Origin: CALINB01 sp938045325
GTDB lineage: Bacteria; Pseudomonadota; Alphaproteobacteria; Rhodospirillales; CALINB01
NCBI GenBank assembly: GCA_038114465.1
Contig: JAYNQW010000012.1
Coordinates: forward strand, 43,367 to 107,366
Direction of reading: 5' to 3'
DNA: 64,000 nucleotides
Shown here: positions 32,922 to 42,607 of the stretch, piece after piece
Numbering within the stretch: the stretch's first letter is position 1
Layout: each line of letters starts with the position of its first letter
Translations under genes and position numbers: made by a program
Notes under the pieces: generated by a model
Databases searched by the model: none
The model's input: the letters and a program-made list of their open reading frames with translations, nothing else
Told to the model about the DNA's origin: nothing

Positions 32922-35063
32922 ATGGCCGAACCGGAAACCGCAAATGAACCGATTGCTGAAAACGGCCGCATGACGCCTCTTGGCGAACGGACCTTTCTCG
33001 GCAGCCGCCGGGTCGCAACCCGGGTGCGTCTGTTCATTATGATGGCCCTGATTACAATCGCCGCAACGGGCGGGCTGTATTACTTTGCCGATACTTTGCA
33101 ACGAACAGCCGACCGACAAATCGCCGATGCCGCCTCCATTTCCGAAACCGCCGCGAAAATTGACAAGCTGATTTGGCAACTCAAAAGCGTCGAGAGTGAT
33201 TATACCCAAAACCGAGATGCCAAACACATCGGCGTTTATCAAAGCATCGTTAAATCATTAAACACACATTTAACGGCGCTCGAATCCATTCAAGCAACAA
33301 AAACGATCAAGGAGCACATCGCTACCGTTCATGACGGCATCGCCCAACACACGAAAGCCTTCGAACGGCTGACGAAGAACGACGATGAGAAACTCAATGC
33401 CGAAGTCCGCAAATTTACCAGTCGGCTTAATACGTCCGCCAAGGCCATCGAAATACAACTGACAAAAGCCAACGTTGCCAGCTTGAATGACTCCTTCGCC
33501 CATGCCCGTCAATCCGAAGCCCGTTTCAAGGCGTCCGGCGCCACAGCCGAACTGCAGGCGCATGCCAAGCAACTGGATGAATTTAAACGCCTGCTCGCAA
33601 CCGCGCCGATTTCGCAAGACGAGCGCGGCGTTTTTGAGCGACTCATGCAAGCCTATCAAAACGACATAACGGCCTTAGCGAAAGTTAGGCTGTCGGCGCA
33701 ATCCCCGGCAGTGCGCTTGGATGAAATATCCGCATATTTGCTGCCGAGCTTAAACGGCATCACCGAGTTTGCCGCACGTCATGCCGCCGTCGTTCAAGAC
33801 GAAACGATCAAACTCAAACAGAAAGCGCAGATGACAATGATCGGCGGAACCGCTTCAATCTTGATCTGGCTTACGGTCTTCGGCGTCATTCTGATGCAAA
33901 GTTTGACCGCACCCGTGCGCAATATGGCGCGCGCCGCCGAAACACTGGTGAAGGGTGATCCCAGCGCCCGCCTGCCGGCGCTCGGCAATCATGACGAGAT
34001 CGGCGAAGTCGCTCGTGCATTAAACATCCTCAAAGAAACAATAGCGGAAGCCGCGCACCTGCAACGGCAGCTTACGACGACACGAACATCGCTCAATCAG
34101 ACCGAAAAAAATCTGGCAGACGCACAATCGAAACATAAAGCGGATCAAGAATCGGCCGCCGCGGTTCTCCGCCAGGTCCGGGCCGAGGCCGAACAAACCC
34201 AACAAGCGCTTGAAAAAGAACTCGCCTCGGTTAAAGAAAAAGCGAAACAAGAAGCCGCAAAACGCGTGGCACCGCCTCCACCTCCATCATCGCCGCAACC
34301 GCCCGCCGAACCCAAACCGGCAGCGCCCGCTTCCGTCCCGGCGGTGCGCGAGGAGCCGATCGAAACCATCGCCGCGTTAAGCGATCGGTTGGCGCAATCC
34401 AGCCAAACCGCTTCGGCGGCGGCGTTTGAAGCTGAACGGACCAGCGCCCTCATCCGCGGCTTGAATGAAGCAGAAACCCAGTTGGAGAAAATCGAACCAC
34501 TGATCCGTTTGATCGGCAAAGAAACGAACCTTCCTGCCGCCAATGCTGCGAATACGGGCAAGGATACCCACAGTAACCTTGTCGCGCTTACCTCGGAAGC
34601 GAACGGAGAGGAACAACCGGATCATCGCAAACGGCTCGAAACCATTCGTAAAGCCGCGATCCAGGTGCTTCAGGTTGTGCGGACCATTAACCGAACCATG
34701 GCCGACGCCAAAGGGGCTGCCCTGGAAATCGCAGCGGCAAGCTCGGCGGGCGCGCTTGAAATTACGTCGGATCTCTTGGAGCAATCGGAAAATTTACGCG
34801 GCATGCTGAACAATCTGATCGGCAAGCTGCACAGCACGACACCACCTGAGCAAATCACACCGCCGAAACCGACACCCGCTCCAACACCAGCCGCAAAACC
34901 AATGCCGAAACAAACATCGAATCCAACACCGGCACCGAAGCCGAAGCCAAAACCAACCGTAACGGCACAGCCTCAACCGGTATCGAAACCGACCGCGAAC
35001 AAACCACCCAGGGCTAGACCCGTGGTCCGCCGGCAAGTCGTGCGGCCAAAACCGAAAAGTTAA
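32922..35063 (+). CDS. HAMP-domain membrane protein with coiled coil and Pro/Lys tail, no known output domain
   Basis: The 713-residue protein has a TM1 at about residues 35-55 (LFIMMALITIAATGGLYYFA) and a periplasmic helical sensor of about 240 residues. TM2 is near residue 305-325 (GGTASILIWLTVFGVILM). A HAMP domain follows (LTAPVRNMARAAETLVKGDP), then a long coiled coil and a Pro-rich linker. A second Ala/Glu helical region resembles a methyl-accepting signalling helix but lacks the conserved receptor tip. The tail is Pro/Lys/Thr-rich and ends RRQVVRPKPKS. There is no kinase, GGDEF, EAL or cyclase domain. It may be a degenerate chemoreceptor or a structural sensor. Confidence 0.8.
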   Translation: MAEPETANEPIAENGRMTPLGERTFLGSRRVATRVRLFIMMALITIAATGGLYYFADTLQRTADRQIADAASISETAAKIDKLIWQLKSVESDYTQNRDAKHIGVYQSIVKSLNTHLTALESIQATKTIKEHIATVHDGIAQHTKAFERLTKNDDEKLNAEVRKFTSRLNTSAKAIEIQLTKANVASLNDSFAHARQSEARFKASGATAELQAHAKQLDEFKRLLATAPISQDERGVFERLMQAYQNDITALAKVRLSAQSPAVRLDEISAYLLPSLNGITEFAARHAAVVQDETIKLKQKAQMTMIGGTASILIWLTVFGVILMQSLTAPVRNMARAAETLVKGDPSARLPALGNHDEIGEVARALNILKETIAEAAHLQRQLTTTRTSLNQTEKNLADAQSKHKADQESAAAVLRQVRAEAEQTQQALEKELASVKEKAKQEAAKRVAPPPPPSSPQPPAEPKPAAPASVPAVREEPIETIAALSDRLAQSSQTASAAAFEAERTSALIRGLNEAETQLEKIEPLIRLIGKETNLPAANAANTGKDTHSNLVALTSEANGEEQPDHRKRLETIRKAAIQVLQVVRTINRTMADAKGAALEIAAASSAGALEITSDLLEQSENLRGMLNNLIGKLHSTTPPEQITPPKPTPAPTPAAKPMPKQTSNPTPAPKPKPKPTVTAQPQPVSKPTANKPPRARPVVRRQVVRPKPKS

Positions 35064-35081
35064 GACACCGAATTTCCGGTA

Positions 35082-36296
35082 TTATGATTTTCGCAAGACG
35101 GCAACACCGGGCAATTCTTTGCCCTCAAGCCATTCCAAAAACGCGCCGCCCGCCGTCGAGACATAGGAAAAATCTTCAAGAACGCCGGCATGAGCCAAGG
35201 CCGCCACGGTATCACCGCCGCCGGCGACACTGGTGAGCGTGCCTTCTTTTGTTAAACGCGCCGCCGTTTGCGCCGCCGCGTTGGTACCGGCATCGAACGG
35301 CGCCGTTTCAAATGCCCCCAACGGTCCATTCCACACTAACGTCTTACACGCGCCAAGATGCTTATTCACAACGTCGACCGATTGCGGTCCGACATCGAGG
35401 ATCATTTTATCCGACGGCACGGCATCGACCAGAACCGTCTCGGTCGCAGCACCTTCTTTGAACTCGGTGGCAACGACGGCATCAACGGGAATGACGATTT
35501 CGCAGCCGTGTTTTTCGGCCTGCGATAAAATGGCCGTTGCCGAGTCGGCCATATCGGCTTCGCATAAACTTTTTCCGACGTTCACACCTTGGGCATGCAA
35601 AAACGTGTTCGCCATCGCGCCGCCGATGATCAGCACATCGACCTTGGCCGAAAGATTGCCGAGCACGTCGAGCTTGGTGGAAACCTTTGCGCCACCGACG
35701 ACGGCGGCAACGGGATGTTCAGGCTGCTCCAGGGCACCCGCCAAGGCCTCCACTTCCGTTTGCATCAAACGCCCGGCGGCGGCGGGCAGTAATTTCGCGA
35801 CGGCCTCGGTTGAGGCATGAGCGCGGTGCGCCGTTGAGAACGCATCGCTGACATAACAATCGCCAAGGGCTGCTAACTTCGCGGCAAAGTCCGCATCATT
35901 TTTTTCTTCGCCAGCGTGAAACCGTAAATTTTCGAGCATGGCGAACTCACCATCGCCCAACGACGCCACTAAAGCTTCGGCTTCATCGCCAATACAATCG
36001 TCGGCAAATTTGACGGTGGTGCCACCTAAGGCTTCGGATAAGGCATCGGCAACGGGGCGCAGGCTCATTTCCGGCACGACTTGTCCCTTGGGCCGGCCGA
36101 AGTGGGTTATCACTATCACCCGCGCACCATTTGCGGACAATTCCTGCAATGTCGGCACCGTACGTTTGATCCGGGTTAAATCGGTTACCCTGCCGTCCTT
36201 CATGGGTACGTTGAAATCGACCCGCACCAGGACACGCTTTCCGGCAACGTCTAAATCATCAATGGTTTTAAAAGCACTCGCTTGGGGTTTATTCAT
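35082..36296 (-). CDS. pgk: Phosphoglycerate kinase
   Basis: This glycolytic and gluconeogenic enzyme interconverts 1,3-bisphosphoglycerate and 3-phosphoglycerate with ATP. The 404 residues have RVLVRVDFNVPMKDGRVTDL, THFGRPKG, LLENLRFHAGEEKND, the hinge region VVGGAKVSTKLDVL and the nucleotide motif TSVAGGGDTVAAL. It faces away from the GGDEF gene across a 206-bp divergent promoter region and converges on the HAMP gene. No gap or fba gene is adjacent. Confidence 0.97.
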   Translation of the reverse strand: MNKPQASAFKTIDDLDVAGKRVLVRVDFNVPMKDGRVTDLTRIKRTVPTLQELSANGARVIVITHFGRPKGQVVPEMSLRPVADALSEALGGTTVKFADDCIGDEAEALVASLGDGEFAMLENLRFHAGEEKNDADFAAKLAALGDCYVSDAFSTAHRAHASTEAVAKLLPAAAGRLMQTEVEALAGALEQPEHPVAAVVGGAKVSTKLDVLGNLSAKVDVLIIGGAMANTFLHAQGVNVGKSLCEADMADSATAILSQAEKHGCEIVIPVDAVVATEFKEGAATETVLVDAVPSDKMILDVGPQSVDVVNKHLGACKTLVWNGPLGAFETAPFDAGTNAAAQTAARLTKEGTLTSVAGGGDTVAALAHAGVLEDFSYVSTAGGAFLEWLEGKELPGVAVLRKS

Positions 36297-36502
36297 GGTC
36301 TGGATTTCTCAATGATTGTTTATCGGCAGAATGGCCATTAGGCTGAAACCGTGTTATCCCCGGATGTTCCGGTAAACGCAAGCCCGGCAAGACGGCCCCA
36401 AGCGCATTGTGGTAAACACTAATAAAAACAGGGCTTTCTCCCCTGGTCATGGAGGCCTTGAGCCGTTACCCTATCCGAAAGAAGTAACCCCACAGGCTGG
36501 AC

Positions 36503-37453
36503 ATGGCAGAAACCAACCCCTTTCCGCTACTCTCCGTTATCGACACGGCGCGCATCGTTCGTGAGCTCGAGCAGGCTCTGGACGATCACCGCGACTGGAT
36601 CAAGGCACTGGTTGCCGAGATGGTTTGCCGGACGAAGCCAAATCCAGCGGACCTAGAGCCGGATGCGCACCGCAAAGGCCAGTTCAGCCATTGGTTTTCG
36701 AATGAAATTAATCCTCACCTCAATGACCATCCTGACTTCGCGCGCGTTGTCGAACTATTTGAAGTGATGCACGAAGAGGCCCGTCAGTTGCAACTGCTGA
36801 TTAAAGACGGCAAGGACATTTCGCCCAATCAATACCAACACTTTCTCAACAGCTCGGACATGTTCGTCCGCCAATTGAGAGCCCTGCATACCGATGCGCG
36901 ATCACTGCTTAGCGACACCGATCCGCTGACCGGCGTTGCCACGCGTCAAGCCATGTATGCCCGCCTCGAACAGGAACAACAACGTTCAAAACGGAGCGGT
37001 CAGCCCAGTTCCATTGTGATGGCCGATGTCGACCGCTTTAAAGAGGTCAACGACACCTATGGCCATCTTGCCGGTGACAAAGTTCTCCAGGCGTTTGCCC
37101 ATTATTTGCTCGATCATTTACGGCCTTACGACCAAGTGTACCGCTACGGCGGTGAAGAATTTGTACTGTTGTTACCGAACGCGACGCCAGAACAGGCCAA
37201 ACGAATCATCGAACGTGTCCGCCGTGGCTTGATGAACCAACGCACCCGTATCGGCAACGGCAGCGTCGTTCAAATCACCGCTTCGTTCGGTATTACACAG
37301 CTGATCTATGATATTTCTTCGAAAACCGCGATCGAGTATGCCGACCGGGCCATGTACGAATCCAAGCGTTCGGGCCGCAACCGGCTTCGCATCTGGGAAG
37401 AAACGCTCGACAAATCAAACAAAGAGAAGTCTAAGAAAACAGCATCGCTGTAG
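36503..37453 (+). CDS. Diguanylate cyclase with CZB-like N-terminal domain
   Basis: The C-terminal half is a GGDEF domain with intact active site RYGGEEFVLLLP, the DPLTGVATRQ entry motif and DVDRFKEVNDTYGHLAGDKV, so c-di-GMP synthesis is expected. The N-terminal helical region (DDHRDWIKAL near residue 29, RKGQFSHWF near 57-64, FEVMHEEARQL near 86-96) resembles the zinc-binding CZB domain of E. coli DgcZ. Candidate ligands His29, His56 and His90 are visible, but one expected ligand is not clear, so zinc sensing is tentative. Length is 316 residues. No allosteric RxxD site is evident. It converges on ccmI with a three-base gap. Confidence 0.88.
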   Translation: MAETNPFPLLSVIDTARIVRELEQALDDHRDWIKALVAEMVCRTKPNPADLEPDAHRKGQFSHWFSNEINPHLNDHPDFARVVELFEVMHEEARQLQLLIKDGKDISPNQYQHFLNSSDMFVRQLRALHTDARSLLSDTDPLTGVATRQAMYARLEQEQQRSKRSGQPSSIVMADVDRFKEVNDTYGHLAGDKVLQAFAHYLLDHLRPYDQVYRYGGEEFVLLLPNATPEQAKRIIERVRRGLMNQRTRIGNGSVVQITASFGITQLIYDISSKTAIEYADRAMYESKRSGRNRLRIWEETLDKSNKEKSKKTASL

Positions 37454-37456
37454 CTT

Positions 37457-38677
37457 CTACGGCTTTAATGCCTTTGCTTTTGCGCGGGCCTCGTCGGCCT
37501 TTTCTTTTTCACCCAACACATCGTAAGCGCGTGCGAGGCGCAACCAGCCCATCCGATCATTCGGATTTTCTTTTAATCTGTCGGCCAGCCGTTGCACCAT
37601 GGAACGAATAAACGCCGCGCGTTCTTGCGCCGTCATTTCTCCGGCGGCACGGATATCCTCCGCCGTCGGACCGCGCATGGGCGCTACAGATTCTGGTGAA
37701 GACTGTGGTGTGGACTGTGGTGTGGACTGAGGTGGAGACGATATTGTTTTTTGCGGCTTCGTCTCCGCCACCAGTTTTTGAATCTCCGCCGACGGTTTCA
37801 CGCGGGCCGGATCGACACCCAGCTCTTTGACCGCCCGGGCGATTTGGCCGTCGATCATGGAGCGCCACGGAGCATCCGGCGCGCTGATCGCCCGCAAATC
37901 AACCCAGGCCTGCAGGGCTTTTTTGATTTCACCTTTTTGGGCATGCGCCAGGCCCAGGTAATACCGGGACTTGGCATCCCGCGGATTGCGGGCAACCGCG
38001 TCGGTGAAAATCTTATAGGCCTCATCGGTGACGACGGCGCCGCTGGCAGCGGACAACGCTTCGGCATAATTAACCGCGATGTCGGGGTTATTATTCCCCA
38101 GTGCGATCGCCTTCCGGTAAGCCGCGACAGCTTGGTCGTACTGTTCAAGGCGCATGGACGTTCGCGCGAGCAACAGCCAGCCCTGAATATTATCGGGCTG
38201 ACGTTTGAGGCGTGCCTTCAATCGTTCCAACAGTTCACTGACCGATAAACCGGCAATCGTCTGCTTCTTATCTTGTTCCATTTGACGCGAAGCGAACGGA
38301 AAATCCGGGACCGACGGTGAGCCGAGAATGCCGTACATTGCAAACGAGCAGACCGGGACAAGTATGACGGCGATCACCGCGAAAACAGTACGGCCCTTGG
38401 CAAACGGTTGCGATGATGTTGTTTCGCTGTCCGATGCCGCCAAGATGCGTCGTTGCACCTCAAGCCGGGCCGCTTCGACTTGGTCGGCATCCAAAAGGCC
38501 GCGCTCATGATCACGCTCGATTTCGTCCAATTGATCCTTATAGACGTTGAGGTCAAATGCGGCGCGCGACACAGTTGCCGCATCACCGGCCCCTTGTCTG
38601 TCACGCAGCAAAGGCCACAGCAGGCCGGCAACAACCGCAGCCGTCAACAAACCGATAATAATCCAGAGCGCCACCAT
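37457..38677 (-). CDS. ccmI: Cytochrome c maturation protein CcmI (CycH)
   Basis: This apocytochrome chaperone of System I delivers the CxxCH region to the CcmFH heme ligation complex. The 406-residue protein has two transmembrane helices (residues 1-25 and about 95-118) with a cytoplasmic leucine-zipper loop between. A periplasmic TPR region (WLLLARTSMRLEQYDQAVAA, RYYLGLAHAQKGEIKKALQA) follows, then a Pro/Ser/Gln linker and a further TPR-like end. The start shares one base with the ccmH stop (TAATG). Confidence 0.92.
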   Translation of the reverse strand: MVALWIIIGLLTAAVVAGLLWPLLRDRQGAGDAATVSRAAFDLNVYKDQLDEIERDHERGLLDADQVEAARLEVQRRILAASDSETTSSQPFAKGRTVFAVIAVILVPVCSFAMYGILGSPSVPDFPFASRQMEQDKKQTIAGLSVSELLERLKARLKRQPDNIQGWLLLARTSMRLEQYDQAVAAYRKAIALGNNNPDIAVNYAEALSAASGAVVTDEAYKIFTDAVARNPRDAKSRYYLGLAHAQKGEIKKALQAWVDLRAISAPDAPWRSMIDGQIARAVKELGVDPARVKPSAEIQKLVAETKPQKTISSPPQSTPQSTPQSSPESVAPMRGPTAEDIRAAGEMTAQERAAFIRSMVQRLADRLKENPNDRMGWLRLARAYDVLGEKEKADEARAKAKALKP

Positions 38678-39147
38678 TAATTTTGCCCGTTCAACAGTTT
38701 TTCAAGCCGCTTTTTATCCTCATCGCTCAACGGGGCGGCTGTTTGCGGAGATGCCGATGCTAATTTACGGCGGCGAAAATACATCAAATAGGCAATCACA
38801 CCGGCGATAAACGCCAACGCGGGACCGACCCACAAAAGAAACGTGCTCGCCTTAAACGGCGGCTTGAGTAGAACAAAATCGCCGTACCGCGAAACCACAT
38901 AGTCAATCACTTGGTCATTGCTATCGCCGGCTTTAATGCGCTGGCGCACTAAAAGGCGAAGGTCGCGTGCCAACTCTGCATCGGAATCATCAATCGATTG
39001 GTTCTGGCATACCAAACACCGTAAATATTGACTGACGTCCCGGGCGCGGGATTCCATCGCCGGATCTTTCAAGACCTCGCTGGGATTAACCGCCAAGACC
39101 GGCGCCGACATCAAACCAACCAATACGGCAATACACAGTAACTTCAT
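38677..39147 (-). CDS. ccmH: Cytochrome c maturation protein CcmH
   Basis: This membrane-anchored periplasmic thioredoxin-like helper reduces or presents the apocytochrome cysteines. The 156 residues have a signal sequence, the active-site motif RCLVCQNQSIDDSDAELARD with its CxxC, a three-helix body and a C-terminal transmembrane anchor (FLLWVGPALAFIAGVIAYLM). The start overlaps the ccmG stop by four bases (ATGA). Confidence 0.95.
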   Translation of the reverse strand: MKLLCIAVLVGLMSAPVLAVNPSEVLKDPAMESRARDVSQYLRCLVCQNQSIDDSDAELARDLRLLVRQRIKAGDSNDQVIDYVVSRYGDFVLLKPPFKASTFLLWVGPALAFIAGVIAYLMYFRRRKLASASPQTAAPLSDEDKKRLEKLLNGQN

Positions 39148-39704
39148 GAAGCGCCTTTCGCTTTTTCTTGATCGCGCCGCAGCTGTTCCACAATGGGACC
39201 GATTATTTCATTCCAAATCTTATATGTCAGCGGTCCGGTGTGCTTGTATCGGATGATTCCTTGATGATCGACAACAAATGTTTCCGGCGCGCCCGTAACG
39301 CCGAAGGCAATGGCCGCCATGCTTTTCGGATCATCACCGATCCGCGTGTAAGGATCACCAAACCGCTTAAGCCATGCCGGGCCATCGTCACGGTTTGCTT
39401 CACGCCAATTGATGCCATAAATCGGAACGACATTAGATTTACGCAGTTCCATCAAGAACGGATGCTCGACTTTACATGCGACACACCAGGAGCCGAAAAT
39501 ATTAACCAGCGTCACCTGATTTTTAAGATCCGCTGTTGAAAATCCCGCCGGTGATCCTTTGATGGGCGCTAATGCAAGCGCCGGAACCGGCTGGTTGATG
39601 AGGACAGATGGGATAACGCGGGCATCCCGCGTCAGGCCAAACGCAAAATAAATCACCATCACCAGGAAAACGGCCAAGGGGATAAAATATAAAGCGCGCT
39701 TCAT
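39144..39704 (-). CDS. ccmG: Thiol:disulfide interchange protein CcmG (DsbE)
   Basis: This periplasmic membrane-anchored thioredoxin reduces apocytochrome c cysteines. MKRALYFIPLAVFLVMVIYF gives a signal anchor. The thioredoxin fold has FGSWCVACKVEHPFLMEL with the CxxC and the cis-proline motif GVTGAPETFVVD. The start is placed at the ATG at 39704, because the 46-codon upstream extension is Arg-rich, overlaps ccmF and lacks family similarity. This gives 186 residues, normal for the family. Confidence 0.95.
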   Translation of the reverse strand: MKRALYFIPLAVFLVMVIYFAFGLTRDARVIPSVLINQPVPALALAPIKGSPAGFSTADLKNQVTLVNIFGSWCVACKVEHPFLMELRKSNVVPIYGINWREANRDDGPAWLKRFGDPYTRIGDDPKSMAAIAFGVTGAPETFVVDHQGIIRYKHTGPLTYKIWNEIIGPIVEQLRRDQEKAKGAS

Positions 39705-39715
39705 CGATAAACGCT

Positions 39716-41701
39716 TCACTGTGCCGCAGCGGCCCCTTCGACGGGCCGGCTGGTTCTCGTCGGTGCGCCGACGCGATAACGCCGGTCGGATAAGCTGAAC
39801 GCGCCACCCAACACCATTAACATCACGCCGATCCACATCCATAGAACCAGCGGGTTAAAATACAACCGGGTGACATACGCACCATTTGTTCCTTCCGGAT
39901 CACCAATCACCGCATAGAGGTCACCCCAAAGCGTCGGATAAATCGCCGCCTCCGTTGTCGGCTGATTTTGCACCACATACAAACGCTTTTCCGGTGACAG
40001 GGTCACAATATCCTTGCCGTCTTTTTTTACCTGAAATGTCGCCCGGTCCGCCCGATAGTTCGGCCCATCGACTTTCTTCACGCCTTGAAACACATATTCA
40101 TATCCGGCGACGGTCGCCGATTGGCCCGGCGATAATGTTTGAATGCTTTCGATCTTCCAAACACCGGCGCCGGTGACGCCGGCGATGGTAATCGCGAGCC
40201 CGGCATGGGCGATGGTCATACCCCAGGCCGCGCGCGGCATCCGACCGAGACGGCGCAGGCTTTCGCGCCAAGGCACGCGGAACAAGTGAATGCGTTCGGC
40301 AAGCTGAACCATCGTGCCGGCAAACAGCCAGGCTGCGATTGCGGCACCGATCAAGCCGTAAACGGCGCCTCCTTGCAACCACCAAGCCACGATGGCCATC
40401 AAAGCAGCGGCAAAAAACGCAAACCACAACCGGTTCAGAACCGGTTTTAAATCGCTCCGCTTCCAGGTCAGCATTGGACCAGCCGCCATGGCAACCAGCA
40501 TCGGCAGCATCAACGGCACAAAAGTTGCGTTAAAAAACGGTGCGCCGACCGACACCTTGCCCCCGCCCATCGCTTCGAGCATGAGCGGATACAACGTGCC
40601 GAGCAAAACGGTCGCAGCGGCGGTCGTCATCACGAGGTTATTAAACAACAAGCCGCCTTCGCGGGAGATCGGCTGAAACAGTACGTCGCTTTTCAGACCG
40701 GGACCGCGCCAGGCAAACAGGATTAACGAGCCGCCCGTGACGATCACCAACAAGGCCAGGATAAATACACCCCGGGACGGGTCGGTAGCGAAGGCATGCA
40801 CGGAAGTCAGCACGCCTGAGCGCACGAGGAATGTGCCCAGCAGACTTAAAGAAAATGTGACGATGGCGAGAAACACGGTCCAGCCTTTCAAGGCGTCGCG
40901 TTTTTCCACCACGATGGATGAATGCAATAATGCGGTGCCCGCAAGCCATGGCATGAAGGACGCATTTTCAACCGGGTCCCAAAACCAGAACCCGCCCCAG
41001 CCGAGTTCGTAATACGCCCACCAGGAACCCAGCGCGATCCCGCCAGTAAGGAAACACCAAGCCAGTAACGTCCACGGGCGCACCCACCGGGCCCAGGCGG
41101 CATCGACCCGGCCCTCGATCAGGGCGGCGATGGCAAACGAAAACGCCATCGAAAAGCCGACATAGCCGAGATAAAGCATCGGCGGATGCACCGCGAGGCC
41201 GAAATCCTGCAGCAGCGGATTGAGGTCCTGCCCGTTGGCCGGTGGCGGAATGATCCGTTCAAACGGATTGGACGTCAGCAACATAAATAAATAAAAACCA
41301 ACCGCGACCATTGCCTGCACGGCAAGCGCACGAGCGCGCAATCCCGGCGGCAGATTATTACCGAACATGGCCACCAAGGCGCCGAATAAAGACAGGATCA
41401 ACACCCACAGCAACATCGATCCTTCGTGGTTCCCCCAAACACCGGAAATTTTATAAATCAGCGGTTTGGCGGTATGGGAATTGCGAACGACCGTCGTGAG
41501 AGAAAAATCCGATGTAACGAAAGCAATCGTCAAGCACGCGAAGGCAAAAGTAATCAGTAAAAATTGTAATATCGCCGCCGGTTGCGCGACCGACATCCAA
41601 AGGGAATCACGCCGCTCGGCGCCAATCAACGGAACGCTGGACTGCACGACGGCGACAAACAGCGCCAACGTCAGGGCGAAATGTCCTGCTTCGGCAATCA
41701 T
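39716..41701 (-). CDS. ccmF: Cytochrome c heme lyase subunit CcmF
   Basis: This large integral membrane protein attaches heme to apocytochrome c with CcmH/I. It has many transmembrane segments and the WWD signature (WAYYELGWGGFWFWDPVENA), followed by FMPWLAGTALLHS. The start is placed at the ATG at 41701 (MIAEAGHFALTLAL), giving an ATGA overlap with the ccmE stop and the usual CcmF N-terminus. A seven-codon longer version would overlap ccmE by 25 bases. Length is 661 residues, as expected. Confidence 0.96.
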   Translation of the reverse strand: MIAEAGHFALTLALFVAVVQSSVPLIGAERRDSLWMSVAQPAAILQFLLITFAFACLTIAFVTSDFSLTTVVRNSHTAKPLIYKISGVWGNHEGSMLLWVLILSLFGALVAMFGNNLPPGLRARALAVQAMVAVGFYLFMLLTSNPFERIIPPPANGQDLNPLLQDFGLAVHPPMLYLGYVGFSMAFSFAIAALIEGRVDAAWARWVRPWTLLAWCFLTGGIALGSWWAYYELGWGGFWFWDPVENASFMPWLAGTALLHSSIVVEKRDALKGWTVFLAIVTFSLSLLGTFLVRSGVLTSVHAFATDPSRGVFILALLVIVTGGSLILFAWRGPGLKSDVLFQPISREGGLLFNNLVMTTAAATVLLGTLYPLMLEAMGGGKVSVGAPFFNATFVPLMLPMLVAMAAGPMLTWKRSDLKPVLNRLWFAFFAAALMAIVAWWLQGGAVYGLIGAAIAAWLFAGTMVQLAERIHLFRVPWRESLRRLGRMPRAAWGMTIAHAGLAITIAGVTGAGVWKIESIQTLSPGQSATVAGYEYVFQGVKKVDGPNYRADRATFQVKKDGKDIVTLSPEKRLYVVQNQPTTEAAIYPTLWGDLYAVIGDPEGTNGAYVTRLYFNPLVLWMWIGVMLMVLGGAFSLSDRRYRVGAPTRTSRPVEGAAAAQ

Positions 41702-42138
41702 TTTTGCTGACCGCCTTTCCACTGACCGGCTTTTTTGATGGCATCGGCAACTTCCGGCGGCATGTATTTTTCATCATGCTTGGCCAATACTTCTTCAGCC
41801 TTGAATTCATTTCCAACCATGCGCCCTTCGGTGACAACGCCTTGGCCCTCGCGAAACAAATCCGGTAATATTCCTGTATAAGTTACCGGTATGGCATTGG
41901 CCGTATCGGTAATGCGGAACGTCACAACGGCATTAGCCTTTTTGACCACACTGCCCTTCTCGACAAGACCGCCCAATCGCAGGCGGCGGTCCAGCGGCAC
42001 TTTTTTGGAGACGATATCGCTGGGGCTGTGAAAAAAGACAATACTTTCTTCAAACGCACTTAACACCAACGCTGTTGCCGCACCCAGCAACAAGAGCGCG
42101 ATCAAGACGAAGGTCAATCTTTTATGTTTTCTCTTCAC
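41698..42138 (-). CDS. ccmE: Cytochrome c heme chaperone CcmE
   Basis: This periplasmic heme chaperone binds heme covalently through a histidine and passes it to CcmF. The 146 residues have an N-terminal anchor (LTFVLIALLLLGAATALVL), an OB-fold body (DRRLRLGGLVEKGSV) and the heme-binding motif EVLAKHDEKYMPPEV with its histidine and tyrosine. The C-terminus is Lys/Gly-rich. It is separated from ccmD by 1.7 kb of foreign-strand genes, so it probably has its own promoter. Confidence 0.96.
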   Translation of the reverse strand: MKRKHKRLTFVLIALLLLGAATALVLSAFEESIVFFHSPSDIVSKKVPLDRRLRLGGLVEKGSVVKKANAVVTFRITDTANAIPVTYTGILPDLFREGQGVVTEGRMVGNEFKAEEVLAKHDEKYMPPEVADAIKKAGQWKGGQQK

Positions 42139-42282
42139 GAATTACAGCCCAATCAGTCGATGGTACACTATATGCCGTTTAGACGTTGGCAAGGCATAAA
42201 CAAAAATTCAACAAATTGCCACGCTCCAAACGCCCCAAACCTTCTTGGGACTATAACGTTTTGGTCATTGATTGATGAAAAT

Positions 42283-42492
42283 TTATTTATCGCTGAGTAT
42301 CGTCACGGTCTGCCGATAGATGCGCAACCATAAATCACCGCCCCGGCGATTACCAACGGCGATCAATTCATCGGCCCGTAACCGCGCTTGGCGCGGGGCA
42401 TCACGGCCGTATTTTTCGACAAAAATTTCCGCAGAACTATGAATCTGCAATATTTCTGTTTTATGATCTAAAGGACTTGATTCCGAGGTCAT
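42283..42492 (-). CDS. Small hypothetical protein
   Basis: This is a 69-residue soluble protein starting MTSESSPLDHKTEILQIHSS. The body EKYGRDAPRQARLRADELIA and GGDLWLRIYRQTVTIL resembles short uncharacterised alphaproteobacterial proteins of the kind grouped as DUF6961-like. No function is known. The ATG at 42492 is preferred over a TTG two codons earlier; the ribosome site is weak. It lies upstream of ccmE on the same strand, 144 bp away, and diverges from the FNR-like gene. Confidence 0.6.
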   Translation of the reverse strand: MTSESSPLDHKTEILQIHSSAEIFVEKYGRDAPRQARLRADELIAVGNRRGGDLWLRIYRQTVTILSDK

Positions 42493-42607
42493 CGGCAATA
42501 TCTCATCGTCAGCGAACTATTCCGAGCGCTACTTGAAAGCAATATTACGAATTTCGCATCGACTGAAATCAAGGTATGGTATTCGGTATCTACTGGGGGA
42601 TTACATC

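Noticed and set aside
39705..39842. 46-codon N-terminal extension of ccmG
   Set aside because: It overlaps ccmF, is Arg-rich, and the signal anchor starts at the ATG at 39704.
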